Source: Lepturacanthus savala
Lineage: Eukaryota; Chordata; Actinopteri; Scombriformes; Trichiuridae
Length of the DNA: 64,000 nt
Assembly (NCBI GenBank): GCA_030544235.1
Contig: CM060478.1
Coordinates: 23,499,227 to 23,563,226, forward strand
Reading direction: 5' to 3'
The notes beneath the pieces are model-generated. The model was not told the origin of the DNA and ran no database searches. It saw nothing but the letters and a program-made list of their open reading frames with translations. This document shows, piece by piece, positions 35,876 to 47,340 of this stretch (position 1 is the stretch's first letter; the number at the start of each line of letters is the position of its first letter). Position numbers and translations under genes: made by a program.

Positions 35876-35930
35876 CTCCAGCAAGATACCTGCAGGAAAA
35901 TGTTTAAGAAAAAATGCCTCCTCCTTCCTC

Positions 35931-36253
35931 TACTGGAGCACTATCGTGCCTTTAGAGCCACAAGCGATTCTGGGACAGGTTTATTCTCTTCTCGCAGAGA
36001 GTTTGAGCCACCGGTTACAGTGTTTTAACTGCTGGATTAATGGGGTGGCAAGAGGGGCCATAAATTAATAATATAACCACTGAACATACTTGCCAGGACA
36101 ATTAAGATAATACAACTGGAAATAGAGGCCCCATGAATCGCCATGGTAAAGAGCAATGGCCGCCTTACACTGATGCACGCCCTTGAGGTCTTTGGCTAGA
36201 AATCGTTGGTGTTCTTCCAGATATGAGGAGCGATTAAGTTGTTACAGTCATAC
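35931..36253. promoter_or_regulatory. Near-identical duplicated island A-i (copy 1)
   Basis: 323 bp with four mismatches and no gap against 39924-40246. Contains GGATTAATGGGG, GGGGCCATAAATTAATAA, ACAATTAAGATAA and TCGCCATGG. Identity far above the neighbouring linker suggests constraint or gene conversion. Confidence 0.6.
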
Positions 36254-36445
36254 ATGAAGGACATTTAGAAAATATGGAAGTTTAAGGGATTTACTTCGCA
36301 AGGAAGAAGGCATATTACATTTTTATGTAGTATAAGTGATAATACCATCAGTGTTATGGGACTTAATGCATCCATGTAAATTTTTTTTTTGAAAAAGCTT
36401 AAAAGAAAATGTCTATTTTACCTCCTAATAATAATTTGTCCCATC

Positions 36446-36645
36446 GAAACACCAGCTACAGACATTTCCATAGTTTATTACAGGAGGTCTTGACATTTCA
36501 ACTAATATTACAGTGAGTAGAGAGTCCAAAGGTCAATGATCTTGTCTGTCATTAAGTACGTGTCTGCATCGCTGAGATAGAGAGCTTATGTGCTGAATGA
36601 TCTGAACACAATTTGCTTAATACCACTCTCATCTCTATCAGGCTT
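36446..36645. promoter_or_regulatory. Near-identical duplicated island A-ii (copy 1)
   Basis: 200 bp, two mismatches, no gap against 40581-40780. Carries CTGTCATTAA at 36546-36555, a MEIS-type half-site (CTGTCA) abutting an ATTA core, and GCTTAATACC. Confidence 0.6.
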
Positions 36646-36882
36646 TTTTTTTGAGACTGGAGCTACACAATAGATTTTTTTCACCAATCCATTTGAAGCA
36701 GAATAAAAATCTGAGCACCCACTTTCTGAGTAAAATTAATAGTTTCACTCAGTATTTACTCACATTAAACCCGAAAAAAGAAGACTCCGGTGCACCTTAA
36801 TCATAGAAATGGACACTCCTCGTTAGATTAGTGGGCTGATTCAACATCTGTATGAGACGGTTATGTTTTCGACCGTCATCCT

Positions 36883-37154
36883 ACTGCATAACGAGCATTC
36901 AGCAACAACCGCCTAACAAAAACAAAGGCGTAATAAGAGAGTGAGAAATGATGCAGAGCGCTTGTAATGAAGATGAAAAGACTTGCTCTGACGCCTAATG
37001 AAGATACATGCCCGTATTTCTCTGACACAATACTAATTTCAAGCTGGGTTTCCATTAATAGCTCATGAGATATTAAGTTCCATTACCTAATAAAAGTAGA
37101 CTCCCAAAACTAATGCAGGCTCACTGCAGCATTCAGATTCAGGTAAAGAGATAC
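36883..37154. promoter_or_regulatory. Near-identical duplicated island A-iii (copy 1)
   Basis: 272 bp with one mismatch against 41031-41302. Contains CCATTAATAGCTCATGAG, GACGCCTAATGAAG and TTCCATTACCTAATAAAAG, rich in homeodomain cores. Confidence 0.6.
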
Positions 37155-37160
37155 AGTTAC

Positions 37161-37612
37161 ATTTCTCACTTCCTCACTTGTGCCAGCTGTCTCCAAACCC
37201 CTGTGGTCCTCCCTCCCTCACCCCCCCTCCTGCTATTCCTCCTCCCCTCCTCCTCCTTCAGCCCAGTCCCCAACCAAGCAGGAAAATGATCCCTAGTAAA
37301 TAATATATCAAGATAAATGATAATTGCTACAATTTTTTTGTGTGTTTCACGTCACTTAATGAGCGCTATAAATTAGCAATGAATATGGCTGATAGCGTTT
37401 GTCAGAACATGGCCGATGAAAATGAGCCTTGGCATCCTGATGGTTAAAACCTGGTGTCTTCTCCATGTCTCTTAATCCTTGAGAGTTTATTACGTCTTTC
37501 ACTTGCTTCCTGTATTTTCTTACGAAATTAATCCGCTGTGATGTCTGCCTCTGAGGAAGCAGGCAAGGAAGCACTGTGAGAGATTACAAGGACAAGCAAT
37601 TTGTTTAAAAAG
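37161..37612 (+). repeat. Block B, copy 1
   Basis: Matches 45727-46168. The first 158 bp of its core (37181-37338) are identical in both copies, and the rest differs by scattered substitutions and small indels. Includes CGTCACTTAATGAGCGC and CGTTTGTCAGAACATGG. Confidence 0.9.
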
Positions 37613-37619
37613 AAAAATT

Positions 37620-37620
37620 G

Positions 37621-37682
<62 letters not shown>
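37620..37682. repeat. (TA)n-(CA)n microsatellite
   Basis: About 25 bp of TA followed by about 38 bp of CA. Lies in the copy-1-specific linker between B and C. Confidence 0.95.
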
Positions 37683-37686
<4 letters not shown>

Positions 37687-38104
37687 CTGTATATTAATTA
37701 TAGATCAGCTCTTAAGCTTTGTCCCTGTGTTCCATGGATATATTATAATATAATATATAGATAATTTCTGATAAAGCTACAAAACCCAACATGTTACATT
37801 CCCACCATTGTCATGGGTACCATATGAATGAGAAGGAAGAACCTGATATATATTATTAGTTGATGACTTGCCTTATCATTGGAGCTCTCAAAGGCTAGCT
37901 CACTTTGATTTGTAGGGCATCACAGAGCCACAGCTGGCCAGAGGTGAGCAGCCCACTGAATATGCACAGTAAAGGTTCTCCTGCTTAGCTCATAGAGAGC
38001 CTAAGCCCCTCTGTGGTCTGTGGTGAAAATGCGTTTTATATTGCATCCAGCTCTTATAACACTCTTATAATTCATCCATGCACCAAACCCTGTCACGCTA
38101 CTTC

Positions 38105-38288
38105 TTTTCCTAGGATGACGAAGTCTTGATCCATCCTACTCGGCCTCTGATTGGCTTACACTATCATTCCTACCCTAAACCTAACTAACCTCATGCCTAA
38201 AACTAACCAACCCAACTAACGAAGGAAATGACCACCAGCCAATCAGAGGCAAAGTAGGGCAGATCATGACTTTGCCATCCTAGGAAAA
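38105..38288. mobile_element. 184-bp foldback element (MITE-like)
   Basis: Ends TTTTCCTAGGATGACGAAGT and, on the reverse strand, TTTTCCTAGGATGGCAAAGT. The inverted arms run about 50 bp each, to CCTCTGATTGGCT, and flank an 80-bp A/C-rich centre. No coding potential. It ends seven bases before block C of copy 1 and is absent from copy 2. Confidence 0.85.
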
Positions 38289-38294
38289 AAACAA

Positions 38295-38935
38295 ACATGC
38301 AAGCATCCCCAGAGACCGCCTGATTGAAACCTGGCAACAGGACCAAACAGCTGCTTCAAACAAAAGACATCTGCATATTTCAGATTTGTTTTTCATAAAT
38401 TAACACTGCAACCTGACAAAAATCTGGGCGAGGGAGTCTATCGACTTGTGTATAATTAGATAAAGTTTACAAGCTTTGAAAGTTGAAAATTAGCATGAGG
38501 TGAAGGGGTGCTCACCAGGGAGGGGGTACGCTTACAGTGCTGCCTTCTTTTACAATGACAGGGAGGCGGTGGCACTGCTGAAACTGAGAGAAAACATACA
38601 AACACAATTCCTCTGCTGTTGGTTGGAGCCACAACAGAAGCTTAGCTGTCTCTTTGGAGAGGAGCAGGCTGATGTTTTAACATGTCAGCAGCCTGATGAC
38701 AGTAGGTGAGGTAACAGGCTGCAGCCAATTAAAAGCTGTCTGGGTTTTTTAAGCTGAGCCTTTGCCCCAATGACACCTTCTGTGTGTGCATGTGCGTGTG
38801 TGTATCTGTGTTGAGCTCTGATTGGACCCTGTGTCTGGCCTTTATGGGGTCAGATAGCGAGCTGCTTCAATTGGAGAAAACCTTTTAATTATTCAGAGAT
38901 GTCAAGTCTTCCCTTTATCTACCGCTTGTCTCCTG
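38295..38935 (+). repeat. Block C, copy 1
   Basis: Matches 46715-47340. Two islands stand out: 38295-38522 (three mismatches against 46715-46942) and 38659-38880 (two mismatches against 47065-47286). They contain TTCATAAATTAACA, CCAATTAAAAGC and CTGATTGGACC. Confidence 0.92.
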
Positions 38936-38984
38936 GTGTGTTAGGGGACAACAGGGAGTGGGAGAGAGAAAGTGAAGGCAAAAT

Positions 38985-39148
38985 GGAAGGATGGATGGAT
39001 GGATGGATGGATGAATGGATGGATGGATGGACAGATGGATGGCTGGTAATGAATGCCTCCTCAAAACATTGCTGCCTAATTACTAGCTCATTTGGACCAG
39101 CCACATTTATAAATAACCCAACAGCTGGCCTATTGGAAACAGACACCA
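38985..39148 (+). repeat. Block D, copy 1, with (GGAT)n
   Basis: A (GGAT)n tract to about 39043, then sequence matching 47746-47893 (ATGCCTCCTCAAAACATTGC versus ATGCCTCCTGAAAAGCACTG; ACATTTATAAATAACCCAAC in both). About 80-85% similar by eye, the most diverged block. Confidence 0.85.
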
Positions 39149-39863
39149 AACACTCAATATGTTTACGTGCACAGCTTAGTCGAGCTATGTTCAAAATTCA
39201 GCTTTGGTGTCTAATCAGACTACAGTCCTTGTCCCAGTTCATATGCAACAGAGAAACCTATAATACTGACTGACACATGTCCTCCCCCATGACACTAGGT
39301 GGTGATATGTGTCATTTCAACGGGTTATTATGGCACCTTTCTGGCTGACCTATTAAGTCATCAAGTTATACACAAACAACTGCGGTGCAGTACAATGCCA
39401 ACATTTTTGAACAAGATGGACAATTGCATCTTTTTTTCATTTCATATGTAATGTACGTCTTACTTATTGTGCAGATAAGGTACTGTGGTTGTCTTCTTTT
39501 TGTACAACCAACTTTTTTAGGTGTTTAGGTGTTTTTGTTCCAGGGTCATACACCAACCTGGGGGTGTGGAGCATAAGAACATGCATGATCTAGTTTAACT
39601 CCAATTAAGGTGTATACATGCCAGAGAAAACCAAAGTCCAATCACATTATATGGATGTCTAAATGGGAGTAATGTGTTTACAAGCACTTCAGTTGTCCAT
39701 ATACATGGATATACATGGATATACATGGATTAAAGCAATAATGTGTTTGTTTTTTTGCCTAGTGTCTAACACACTGACAGAAACATCACAATATCACAGT
39801 CATCCGAAATGAGAGCTAGAATGATAAAGTTGTGCATGAAAATAATTTAACTCCAATGGACGT
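39149..39863. other. Spacer between the two copies
   Basis: Unique non-coding sequence. Contains ACACTAGGTGGTG (39292-39304, CTCF-like) and three tandem ATACATGG units near 39705-39731. No gene seen. Confidence 0.5.
39292..39304 (+). promoter_or_regulatory. CTCF-like motif between the duplicated copies
   Basis: ACACTAGGTGGTG differs from the CCACTAGGTGGCG-type core at about two positions. Position in the inter-copy spacer is notable. Occupancy unknown. Confidence 0.35.
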
Positions 39864-39923
39864 CTGCAGCAAGATACCTGCAGGAAAAATGTTTAAGAAA
39901 AATACAGTACCTCCTCCTTCCTC

Positions 39924-40246
39924 TACTGGAGCACTATCGTGCCTTTAGAGCCACAAGCGATTCTGGGACAGGTTTATTCTCTTCTCGCAGAGAGTTTGAG
40001 CCACCGGTTACAGTGTTTTAACTGCTGGATTAATGGGGTGGCAAGAGGGGCCATAAATTGATAATATAACCACTGAACATACTTGCCAGGACAATTAAGA
40101 TAATACAACTGGAAATAGAGGCCCCATGAATCGCCATGGTAAAAAGCAATGGCCGCCTTACACTGATGCACGCCCTTGAGGTCTTTGGCTAGAAATCGTC
40201 TGTGTTCTTCCAGATATGAGGAGCGATTAAGTTGTTACAGTCATAC
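39924..40246. promoter_or_regulatory. Duplicated island A-i (copy 2)
   Basis: Four mismatches in 323 bp against 35931-36253. The sequence directly to its right (40247-40580) has diverged and gained about 160 bp. Confidence 0.6.
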
Positions 40247-40580
40247 ATTTAGGCTGGAAAGAAAGGGACATTTTGAAAATGGGGAAATTTAAGGAATTTA
40301 CTCACACAGAGAGTGGTAGTTTGAATAATATATTACACAACATATTACTTAGCATACTCAGCATAGTTTTTTAATGTGTAATATTTTTATGCTTTTATAT
40401 GTTATATGTTATATTTTATGTTTAATTTCTAAAATTATGAGACTTCTGCTTCTACATTTTTATGTAATATATGTGATGATACCATCAGTGTTATGGAACT
40501 TAATGTGTCCATGTATTTTTTTTTAAAAAAGCTTAAATGAAAATGTCTCTTTTACCTTGTGGGAAATATTTTGTCCTGTC

Positions 40581-40780
40581 GAAACACCAGCTACAGACAT
40601 TTCCATAGTTTTTTACAGGAGGTCTTGACATTTCAACTAATATTACAGTGAGTAGAGAGTCCAAAGGTCAATGATCTTGTCTGTCATTAAGTACGTGTCT
40701 GCATCGCTGAGATAGAGAGCTTATGTGCTGAATGATCTGAACACAATTTGCTTAATATCACTCTCATCTCTATCAGGCTT
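40581..40780. promoter_or_regulatory. Duplicated island A-ii (copy 2)
   Basis: Two mismatches in 200 bp against 36446-36645. CTGTCATTAA is conserved at 40681-40690. Confidence 0.6.
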
Positions 40781-41030
40781 TTTTTGAGACTGGAGCTAAA
40801 CAATAGGTTTTTTACCAATCCATTTGAAGCAGAATAAAAATCTGAGCACCCACTTTCTGAGTAAAATTAAGTCAGTTTCACTGCTGTTATTGATTTAACC
40901 TAAAAAAAAGAAGATTGGTGAACCTTAATCATAGAATGGGACACTCCTCGTGAAGATTAGTGGGCCAATTCAACATCTGTATGACAGTTATGTTTTCCTG
41001 CCTGCCACTATCGCTGCTGACCGTCATCCC

Positions 41031-41302
41031 ACTGCATAACGAGCATTCAGCAACAACCGCCTAACAAAAACAAAGGCGTAATAAGAGAGTGAGAAATGAT
41101 GCAGAGCGCTTGTAATGAAGATGAAAAGACTTGCTCTGACGCCTAATGAAGATACATGCCCGTATTTCTCTGACACAATACTAATTTCAAGCTGGGTTTC
41201 CATTAATAGCTCATGAGATATTAAGTTCCATTACCTAATAAAAGTAGACTCCAAAAACTAATGCAGGCTCACTGCAGCATTCAGATTCAGGTAAAGAGAT
41301 AC
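41031..41302. promoter_or_regulatory. Duplicated island A-iii (copy 2)
   Basis: One mismatch in 272 bp against 36883-37154. Homology stops abruptly at GTAAAGAGATAC, where the 4.4-kb copy-2-specific segment begins. Confidence 0.6.
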
Positions 41303-41829
41303 CGAGGAATGACTTTGGTTTTATTGCTGGTACCAGAAATGATAAAATGTGCCTCTTTATTATTAATACTTAACTATTAAGAATAAGGCAGAAGTCTATT
41401 CCTGGATATTACTAAAACATAAATTTCTCAAATAATGTTTGTGGTGTTAATGTTTTACTTTAAGGATTCAGTAATTACTATGGGAGCTGGAGCTGTTTTT
41501 GAATTTGTGACTGCCTAGTTACACAAAATAAATCACCTGTAAATGCTGAGATGTACTTGCTTTTGCACAATTTGTCTTAATAATCTCACAGGATGAAATT
41601 CCATAATCTTCACCACACAATTTGACCTAACAGATGAACTGGATTGGGAACCGTTTAGCTTTTAGCTTCATGAAAACCCATTCTCTGCTCAAACAATATC
41701 AAATCAAACAAATCAGGTTGTTTAACCAAAGACAACACAGATGCGCCCTCCTACTGGACAGGACTCTGAAAGGAAATAAAGGGTAAATTAGAGAATGAAT
41801 CATTAATGTTTGACCAGTATTGATCCTGG

Positions 41830-42310
41830 GACTTGGCGTTACTGGTAAATTATAATGAATGATCATAAAGCCTGGCCCAGTTCGGGCCCCTACAAATGAG
41901 AGCAGAAAAGACCGGTAAGTCGGCGAACACAGGCAGCCCTGCCAAGCGCCCGATCGATTTTCTTATTTTCTCGCCGGCAGCCTGGCTCTGAGGAATGAGT
42001 TTTAATTCTGGTGGTGCATGATTAAGTCTGCTTGTGCTTAACACCGACCCACTCAACTGAAACGGTAGAAAAAAAGGAGGAGAGAATGAGAGTTGTGATA
42101 GTGAAGAATGTGTGTAGGTTTGCTTTAGTGCGGCCTTATGTTTGTGTTTTAATGGGTGTGTGTGGGTGTGTGTGTGTGGGTGGTGTGAGCTGCGATTGTT
42201 TGGAGGGCCTGAATGGCACCTGTCAGGCCCTTGATTAATGAGGCCCTCTGCCCTTCAATTCCTCAGCCTGTCAGTCAGAGAGGACGCATTAATCTTCATC
42301 GTCCGCTTGT
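41830..42310. promoter_or_regulatory. Candidate conserved non-coding element
   Basis: Complex sequence with GTAAATTATAATGAATGATC, CGATCGATTTTC, CACCTGTCAGG and CCTTGATTAATGAGG, richer in CpG than its flanks. No coherent frame. Conservation is inferred, not shown. Confidence 0.3.
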
Positions 42311-42796
42311 CAGGTCAGGGCCGGTCCAAGACACCCACCAGTGTGTGTCCGTATGCTCGTGACTCTAATGCGTGTCTATGTGTCCTGCGATGCAGGTTGC
42401 ATGTGTTCCCGCATCTTTAAATGCCTGTATGTGTCCTTGCTCGGGTGTGAGATTGAATGCACGTGTGTGTGTGTTTGAGTACATATGTGAGATTGCTTTG
42501 GTGGAAGAGGAGAATAGATGGAGGCGTTGGGGCTGAAGTGGTTGAGCCTGGGGGACATCAGGCTGGACGAAAGTACTAAAGGCTAGCCTGCAAGAGGAAG
42601 ACATCAGCGCCCGATGGAGAAAAACTATAAAATATCACAAATTACAATTGATATTTGGCCCTGCAACAGTGGCATTTGCATAATTTATTAAGATTCACAA
42701 GAGCATGTGCACTCTGTAACACCCACATCATTCCCCTGTGTGAGAGGTGAGAAGAAAGGCTGGGGTGGTGGGGGGTAGGTTGCTCATCACTAGTTC

Positions 42797-42798
<2 letters not shown>

Positions 42799-42887
<89 letters not shown>

Positions 42888-42901
42888 CGTGCGTGCATGC
42901 G
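42799..42901. repeat. (GT)42-(GCGT)n microsatellite
   Basis: About 85 bp of GT followed by GTGC/GCGT units. Causes long Cys/Val or Thr/His frames that are not genes. Confidence 0.97.
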
Positions 42902-44194
42902 TTAGAAGCCAGATGGAGAGTAGGGCTGGCACTGCTGCCAGCAGCCACTCACACTTATCCAACTGCCACCCCGCCCCTAAACCCTTGACACAATGTGTTC
43001 AACCAATCAAACGAGCCCAGCGGCACAAGTGCCAGCCAATCCCAGAGCCTGCAGTTCAATTAGAGAATAATAAAGGGACATCCATCATTCAATTAAGCAT
43101 CTGTCAACGAGCCACAAAAGAGGGAAAAACTTGGGGAGATGCAGAGAGAGCGCGAGAGAAAGAGAGAGAGAAAGTGCGGAACAGAGATGAGAGAAAGAAA
43201 GGAGAAAAGCTACGACAAGGGAAATTGAAAAGAAGTAGAAGAGATGTAGGCAATAAATAAACACACCTCTAGAGAAAGGGATGCATAGGAATAAAGAGAG
43301 ATAACTCTAACTGAGAAAAGGTGTGGGAGGAGATAAGGTGGAGATACAGATAGAAGAAAGGCCAAAAGAACGTGAATAATGTAAGTGATGCATAGAGAGG
43401 GAAAACAAGGCTGGGATGGAAAATATTCATAATGTTAATTCCAGCAGCATCACAGTGACACTGTTATAACTAACAGCCAGCTCTGCTGTCATGAGGAGCA
43501 GAAAAAAAAGAAACCATCAGGGCACCACAGACGTATCAGGGTGTTCATCTGCTGCTCTGCGACTTATAAAGACAATTGGTAAATTTCTTCTGTAATTAGC
43601 CTCCGAAGACTTCACAGGAAAAACACAGACACAAGAAGCAATGTTGTTTATAACATAGCAGAAATTGGTGGTGTATAACTCTAAAAGAGCAACCTTTACA
43701 ACATTTACACACACAGATATCATAGTACAAGTAACATCCAGATTAAGCCATTAATCAAGCCGACTGTCAGGATCCAAACCGCACCAGTGGTACTGTTTAC
43801 GTTTCTCAAAATGAAAACCATTTCCAAGTTGAAAGGAGGATGTCTCAGCTCCTCAGAGTTTTGCTTGTCATTGTTTGTTTTCTCTTTGATTATACGGAAG
43901 ATGTTGGAAAAAGATGTTGAAACCTTTACCTCTGTTTACTCTGGAAGTGCCCTCCTCCTGATTTCTAGGGTAAAGTAACCCAGCAGATTTGCTTCCAGAC
44001 CAAACCCAGTGGCTCAAAGCGTTATAGTAATTGCAGCATAAAGGCCTGTAGAGGCTTTTATTTACAGCCTTGGCTGTTCTTTGGCAATTAAACTGATGTC
44101 AAAATGAGTGTGGCAATAAATTATTGATAGTAAAATATTCAAAATGTTCAATATTCAAAAAGATAGTGTCAGCCTTATTGAGTTTATTTTATGT

Positions 44195-45213
44195 TACTTG
44201 ATATTTCTACTCCATTGCATTCATTTTACAGCATTCATTACATTTTAATTACTATAACATAGTAATTATCTTATAAATTACACTGCATTGTTAAAAATGA
44301 GCTCCCAAATTCACCTTACAAAGAATCAATATAGTTATATCTTTGTTTATGACGTCAGAGTTGTTAACAGTTTCACCAAAAACACATTTCCCTTCTAAAT
44401 ATTCTGTCACATGGTTTCAAATATTTAACCTTTCAAGGCCCCAAAAGGTTAAACTTTCCAATATTTATAATAAAGGATTGAAGAAATACTTTGAAAAAAA
44501 TGTGTCCATATTTATGTTAGAGAACTATGTGGTTTCTTGTTTTTTTGACCTAATAAATCAAGACACCTCAGATTTATCTTGAGGCCTTTATAAAGCAGTT
44601 TAAATTAGCTCCACCAAGCTACAATAGTTAAAATATTGCTTATAAATTAACTAATAAATGTATTTAAAGGTCTATATCATGCAAATAGCCACTTTCTTGT
44701 TACTGCAGATAAGGTCTATTTGTAATATAAAAACACACAGAAAAATGTAGAAATGCACACAGCCTGGATTTAGAAACATAGACATTTCATGACTTTTCTG
44801 TTCTTCCTTGATTTTGTAATGTCATGCAGTATCTCCCTCTGCCTGTAGAGGTTCTCAGCCAAATTGCCCCCACTGTCGCACCCACCTTTTTTCAGTTTTC
44901 CAAGTAATAATCAGCCAATCAGAAAAGAGCTGTGCTTTCTGGAGCTCGAGCATTTAAAAGAATACTGTTAAAATACATTGAGTTGAATTCTTTAAATTGA
45001 AAATATATTATGTTAGAGGTATCAAAACTTCAAATAACCCCACCCCCCCTTGAGATGGGATGTTTAACATATCACTTTTAAGGATAATTATGTGGTAATC
45101 TTTCTATACTTGACTGTAACTAGGATTATGAATGCAGGACTGTTGATTTAATGAAATATTTTTACATTCGGGTATTGATACTTTAACTTGGGTCAAGGAT
45201 CTGAGTACTTCTT
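44195..45213. repeat. Decayed long fish repeat, interrupted
   Basis: The left part (44195-44655) and the right end (45170-45213, ACTTGGGTCAAGGATCTGAG then TACTTCTT) match the family seen at 20113 and 59651, here in mixed orientation because the family has complementary ends. Between them, about 44665-44950 resembles the AAAGGTCCCATATT-type repeat (TTAAAGGTCTATATCATGC). Both are strongly decayed. Confidence 0.4.
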
Positions 45214-45726
45214 GATCATGATGTGTAAACGGGACAGTAATGATCAATCACAGCAAGCTGAGCTGACCAGTCAGAGACTTTCTGACACATTTCTTCTCAT
45301 ACATATTCAGCATCATATATAGCTAGGTGATGTCAATAAGAAGTCAAGACATATGACACATATATTATGTTAGCCCAAATTGGAATCATTTTGTTTGGTC
45401 AACTGTGTAAAAATTGACAAATAAATGTATTAAAGGTTGAGTCAGCCTTCCCAGGGTGGAGAAGCTTCCATGCTGTCTTGTATTTTGATCATACGTGTTC
45501 CTATCAGTAGCAAAATATTAACACAAATAGAGAACAGATCTACAAGGTCCCAATACAGAGTGTGGGGCTCACTGTTCTTTGAGATTTAGGTCAATATCTT
45601 CCTATAAAAATCATCCCTGGTGCAGCCTTCAATAAATACTTGTCATAAAAATGCTCATCACTTCAAAGATTATCATCACATTGTCTCTTTCTTGTCTTCC
45701 CTCTCTCCTTCTCCCTGTCTCTTTCT

Positions 45727-46168
45727 ATTTCTCACTGCCGCTCTCGTGCCAGCTGTCTCCAAACCCCTGTGGTCCTCCCTCCCTCACCCCCCCTCCTGCT
45801 ATTCCTCCTCCCCTCCTCCTCCTTCAGCCCAGTCCCCAACCAAGCAGGAAAATGATCCCTAGTAAATAATATATCAAGATAAATGATAATTGCTACAATT
45901 TTTTGTGTGTTCTGCGTCACTTAATGAGCGCTATAAATTAGCAATGAATACGGCTGACAGCGTTTGTCAGAACATGGCCGATGAAAATGAGCCTTGGCAT
46001 CCTGATGGTTAAAACTTAGTGTCTTGTTCATGTCTCTTAAGCCTTGAGAGTTTATCACAGATTTCACTTCCTGTATTTTGTTACGGAATGAATCAGCTGT
46101 GATGTCTGCCTCTGAGGAAGCAGGCACTGTGAGAGATTACAAGGACAAGCAATTTGTTTAAAAAAAAT
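45727..46168 (+). repeat. Block B, copy 2
   Basis: Matches 37161-37612. The core 45747-45904 is identical to 37181-37338. The following linker (46169-46714) has no visible match to copy 1. Confidence 0.9.
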
Positions 46169-46714
46169 ATAATAAAAAAAGGTAAAAATGTATTGAAAAT
46201 ACTGAAACAAGACTAAAATTCATTGCCCATTTTGTAGTGTATTTTTTGATGCAGATTACAGTTCATTCTTCCCTGTTACCTCTATAAATCACTTGGAAAC
46301 ATTCATGTCATGGTAAAAAAAAGAGTGAGAACAAACACAAACTCGCATATAGCTAATACCTGAATCTAATAGCTAATTGTAGATTAGATCTTTTAAAAAA
46401 AGGTAAAAACAAGCAAGAGTTTCACCGTTTGTGGTTGAAAAAAAAAAAGTTCATAAACCTATATAATATATCTCAATGAAAGCTTTCTTTCTTGCTTTTC
46501 ACAAAAAAAGTTACCATTTTTGAGGAAATGATCATCTACGGGGTATTTTTCATTATTCTGTCTATACATAATCTGGAAATTCTCCCATATTATGTTATTG
46601 TAAACACACATACACACCCTGTAATAGGAGTTTGGCTGTGGGTGAGCACCCGCTCTTGCTCTTGTCCCTCCATCCCTGTCAGACATCAAACGTGGGGCCT
46701 TGGCCACAGATCGC

Positions 46715-47340
46715 ACATGCGAGCATCCCCAGAGACCGCCTGATTGAAACCTGGCAACAGGACCAAACAGCTGCTTCAAACAAAAGACATCTGCATATTT
46801 CAGATTTGTTTTTCATAAATTAACACCGCAACCTGCCAAAAATCTGGGCGAGGGAGTCTATCGACTTGTGTATAATTAGATAAAGTTTACAAGCTTTGAA
46901 AGTTGAAAATTAGCATGAGGTGAAGGGGTGCTCACCAGGGAGATGGTGGTACTGGTGCTGTTTGCTGGGGGGGCGGCTGCTGAAGCTAAGAGAAAACATA
47001 CAAACAATTCCTCTGCTGTTGGTTGGAGCCACAACAGTAGCTTAGCTGTGTTGTTCTCTTTGAAGAGGAGCAGGCTGATGTTTTAACATGTCAGCAGCCT
47101 GATGACAGTAGGTGAGGTAACAGGCTGCAGCCAATTAAAAGCTGTCTGGGTTTTTTAAGCTGAGCCTTTGCCCCAATGACACCTTCTGTGTGTGCATGTG
47201 CGTGTGTGTATCTGTGTTGAGCTCTGATTGGACCCTGGGTCTGGCCTTTATGGGGTCAGATAGCGAGCTGCTTCAATTGTAGAAAATATTTCCGTCATTC
47301 AGTGAAGTCAAGTCCTCCCTTTATCTCCTGCTTGTCTTGA
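46715..47340 (+). repeat. Block C, copy 2
   Basis: Matches 38295-38935, with the two near-identical islands at 46715-46942 and 47065-47286. Confidence 0.92.

Larger units (their letters stand above)
35876..39148 (+). repeat. Tandem duplication, copy 1 (blocks A-B-C-D)
   Basis: Collinear with 39864-47893 in the same orientation. Blocks: A 35876-37154, B 37161-37612, C 38295-38935, D 38985-39148. Linkers between B and C are unrelated in the two copies. No coding frame is preserved between copies, so the duplicated unit is non-coding. Confidence 0.97.
41303..45726. other. 4.4-kb segment present only in copy 2
   Basis: Replaces six bases of copy 1 between blocks A and B. Includes a regulatory-looking stretch (41830-42310, with TTGATTAATGAGGCCC and CACCTGTCAGG), a GT microsatellite at 42799-42901, GA-rich sequence at 43140-43240 and decayed fish repeats at 44195-45213. 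No gene seen. It is not itself an obvious single transposon, since no terminal repeats are visible at the junctions, so deletion from copy 1 is as likely as insertion into copy 2. Confidence 0.7.

Noticed and set aside
35862..36068. 68-codon frame over duplicated island A-i
   Set aside because: The second copy has +1 and +4 base indels that break the frame while the DNA stays almost identical, so the conservation is not for protein.
38985..39043. CRISPR-like regular repeats (GGAT)n
   Set aside because: A simple tetranucleotide microsatellite with no spacers, in vertebrate-type DNA.
44300..44600. 79-codon frame at 44343-44582
   Set aside because: AT-rich, lies in a decayed repeat, no domain or context.
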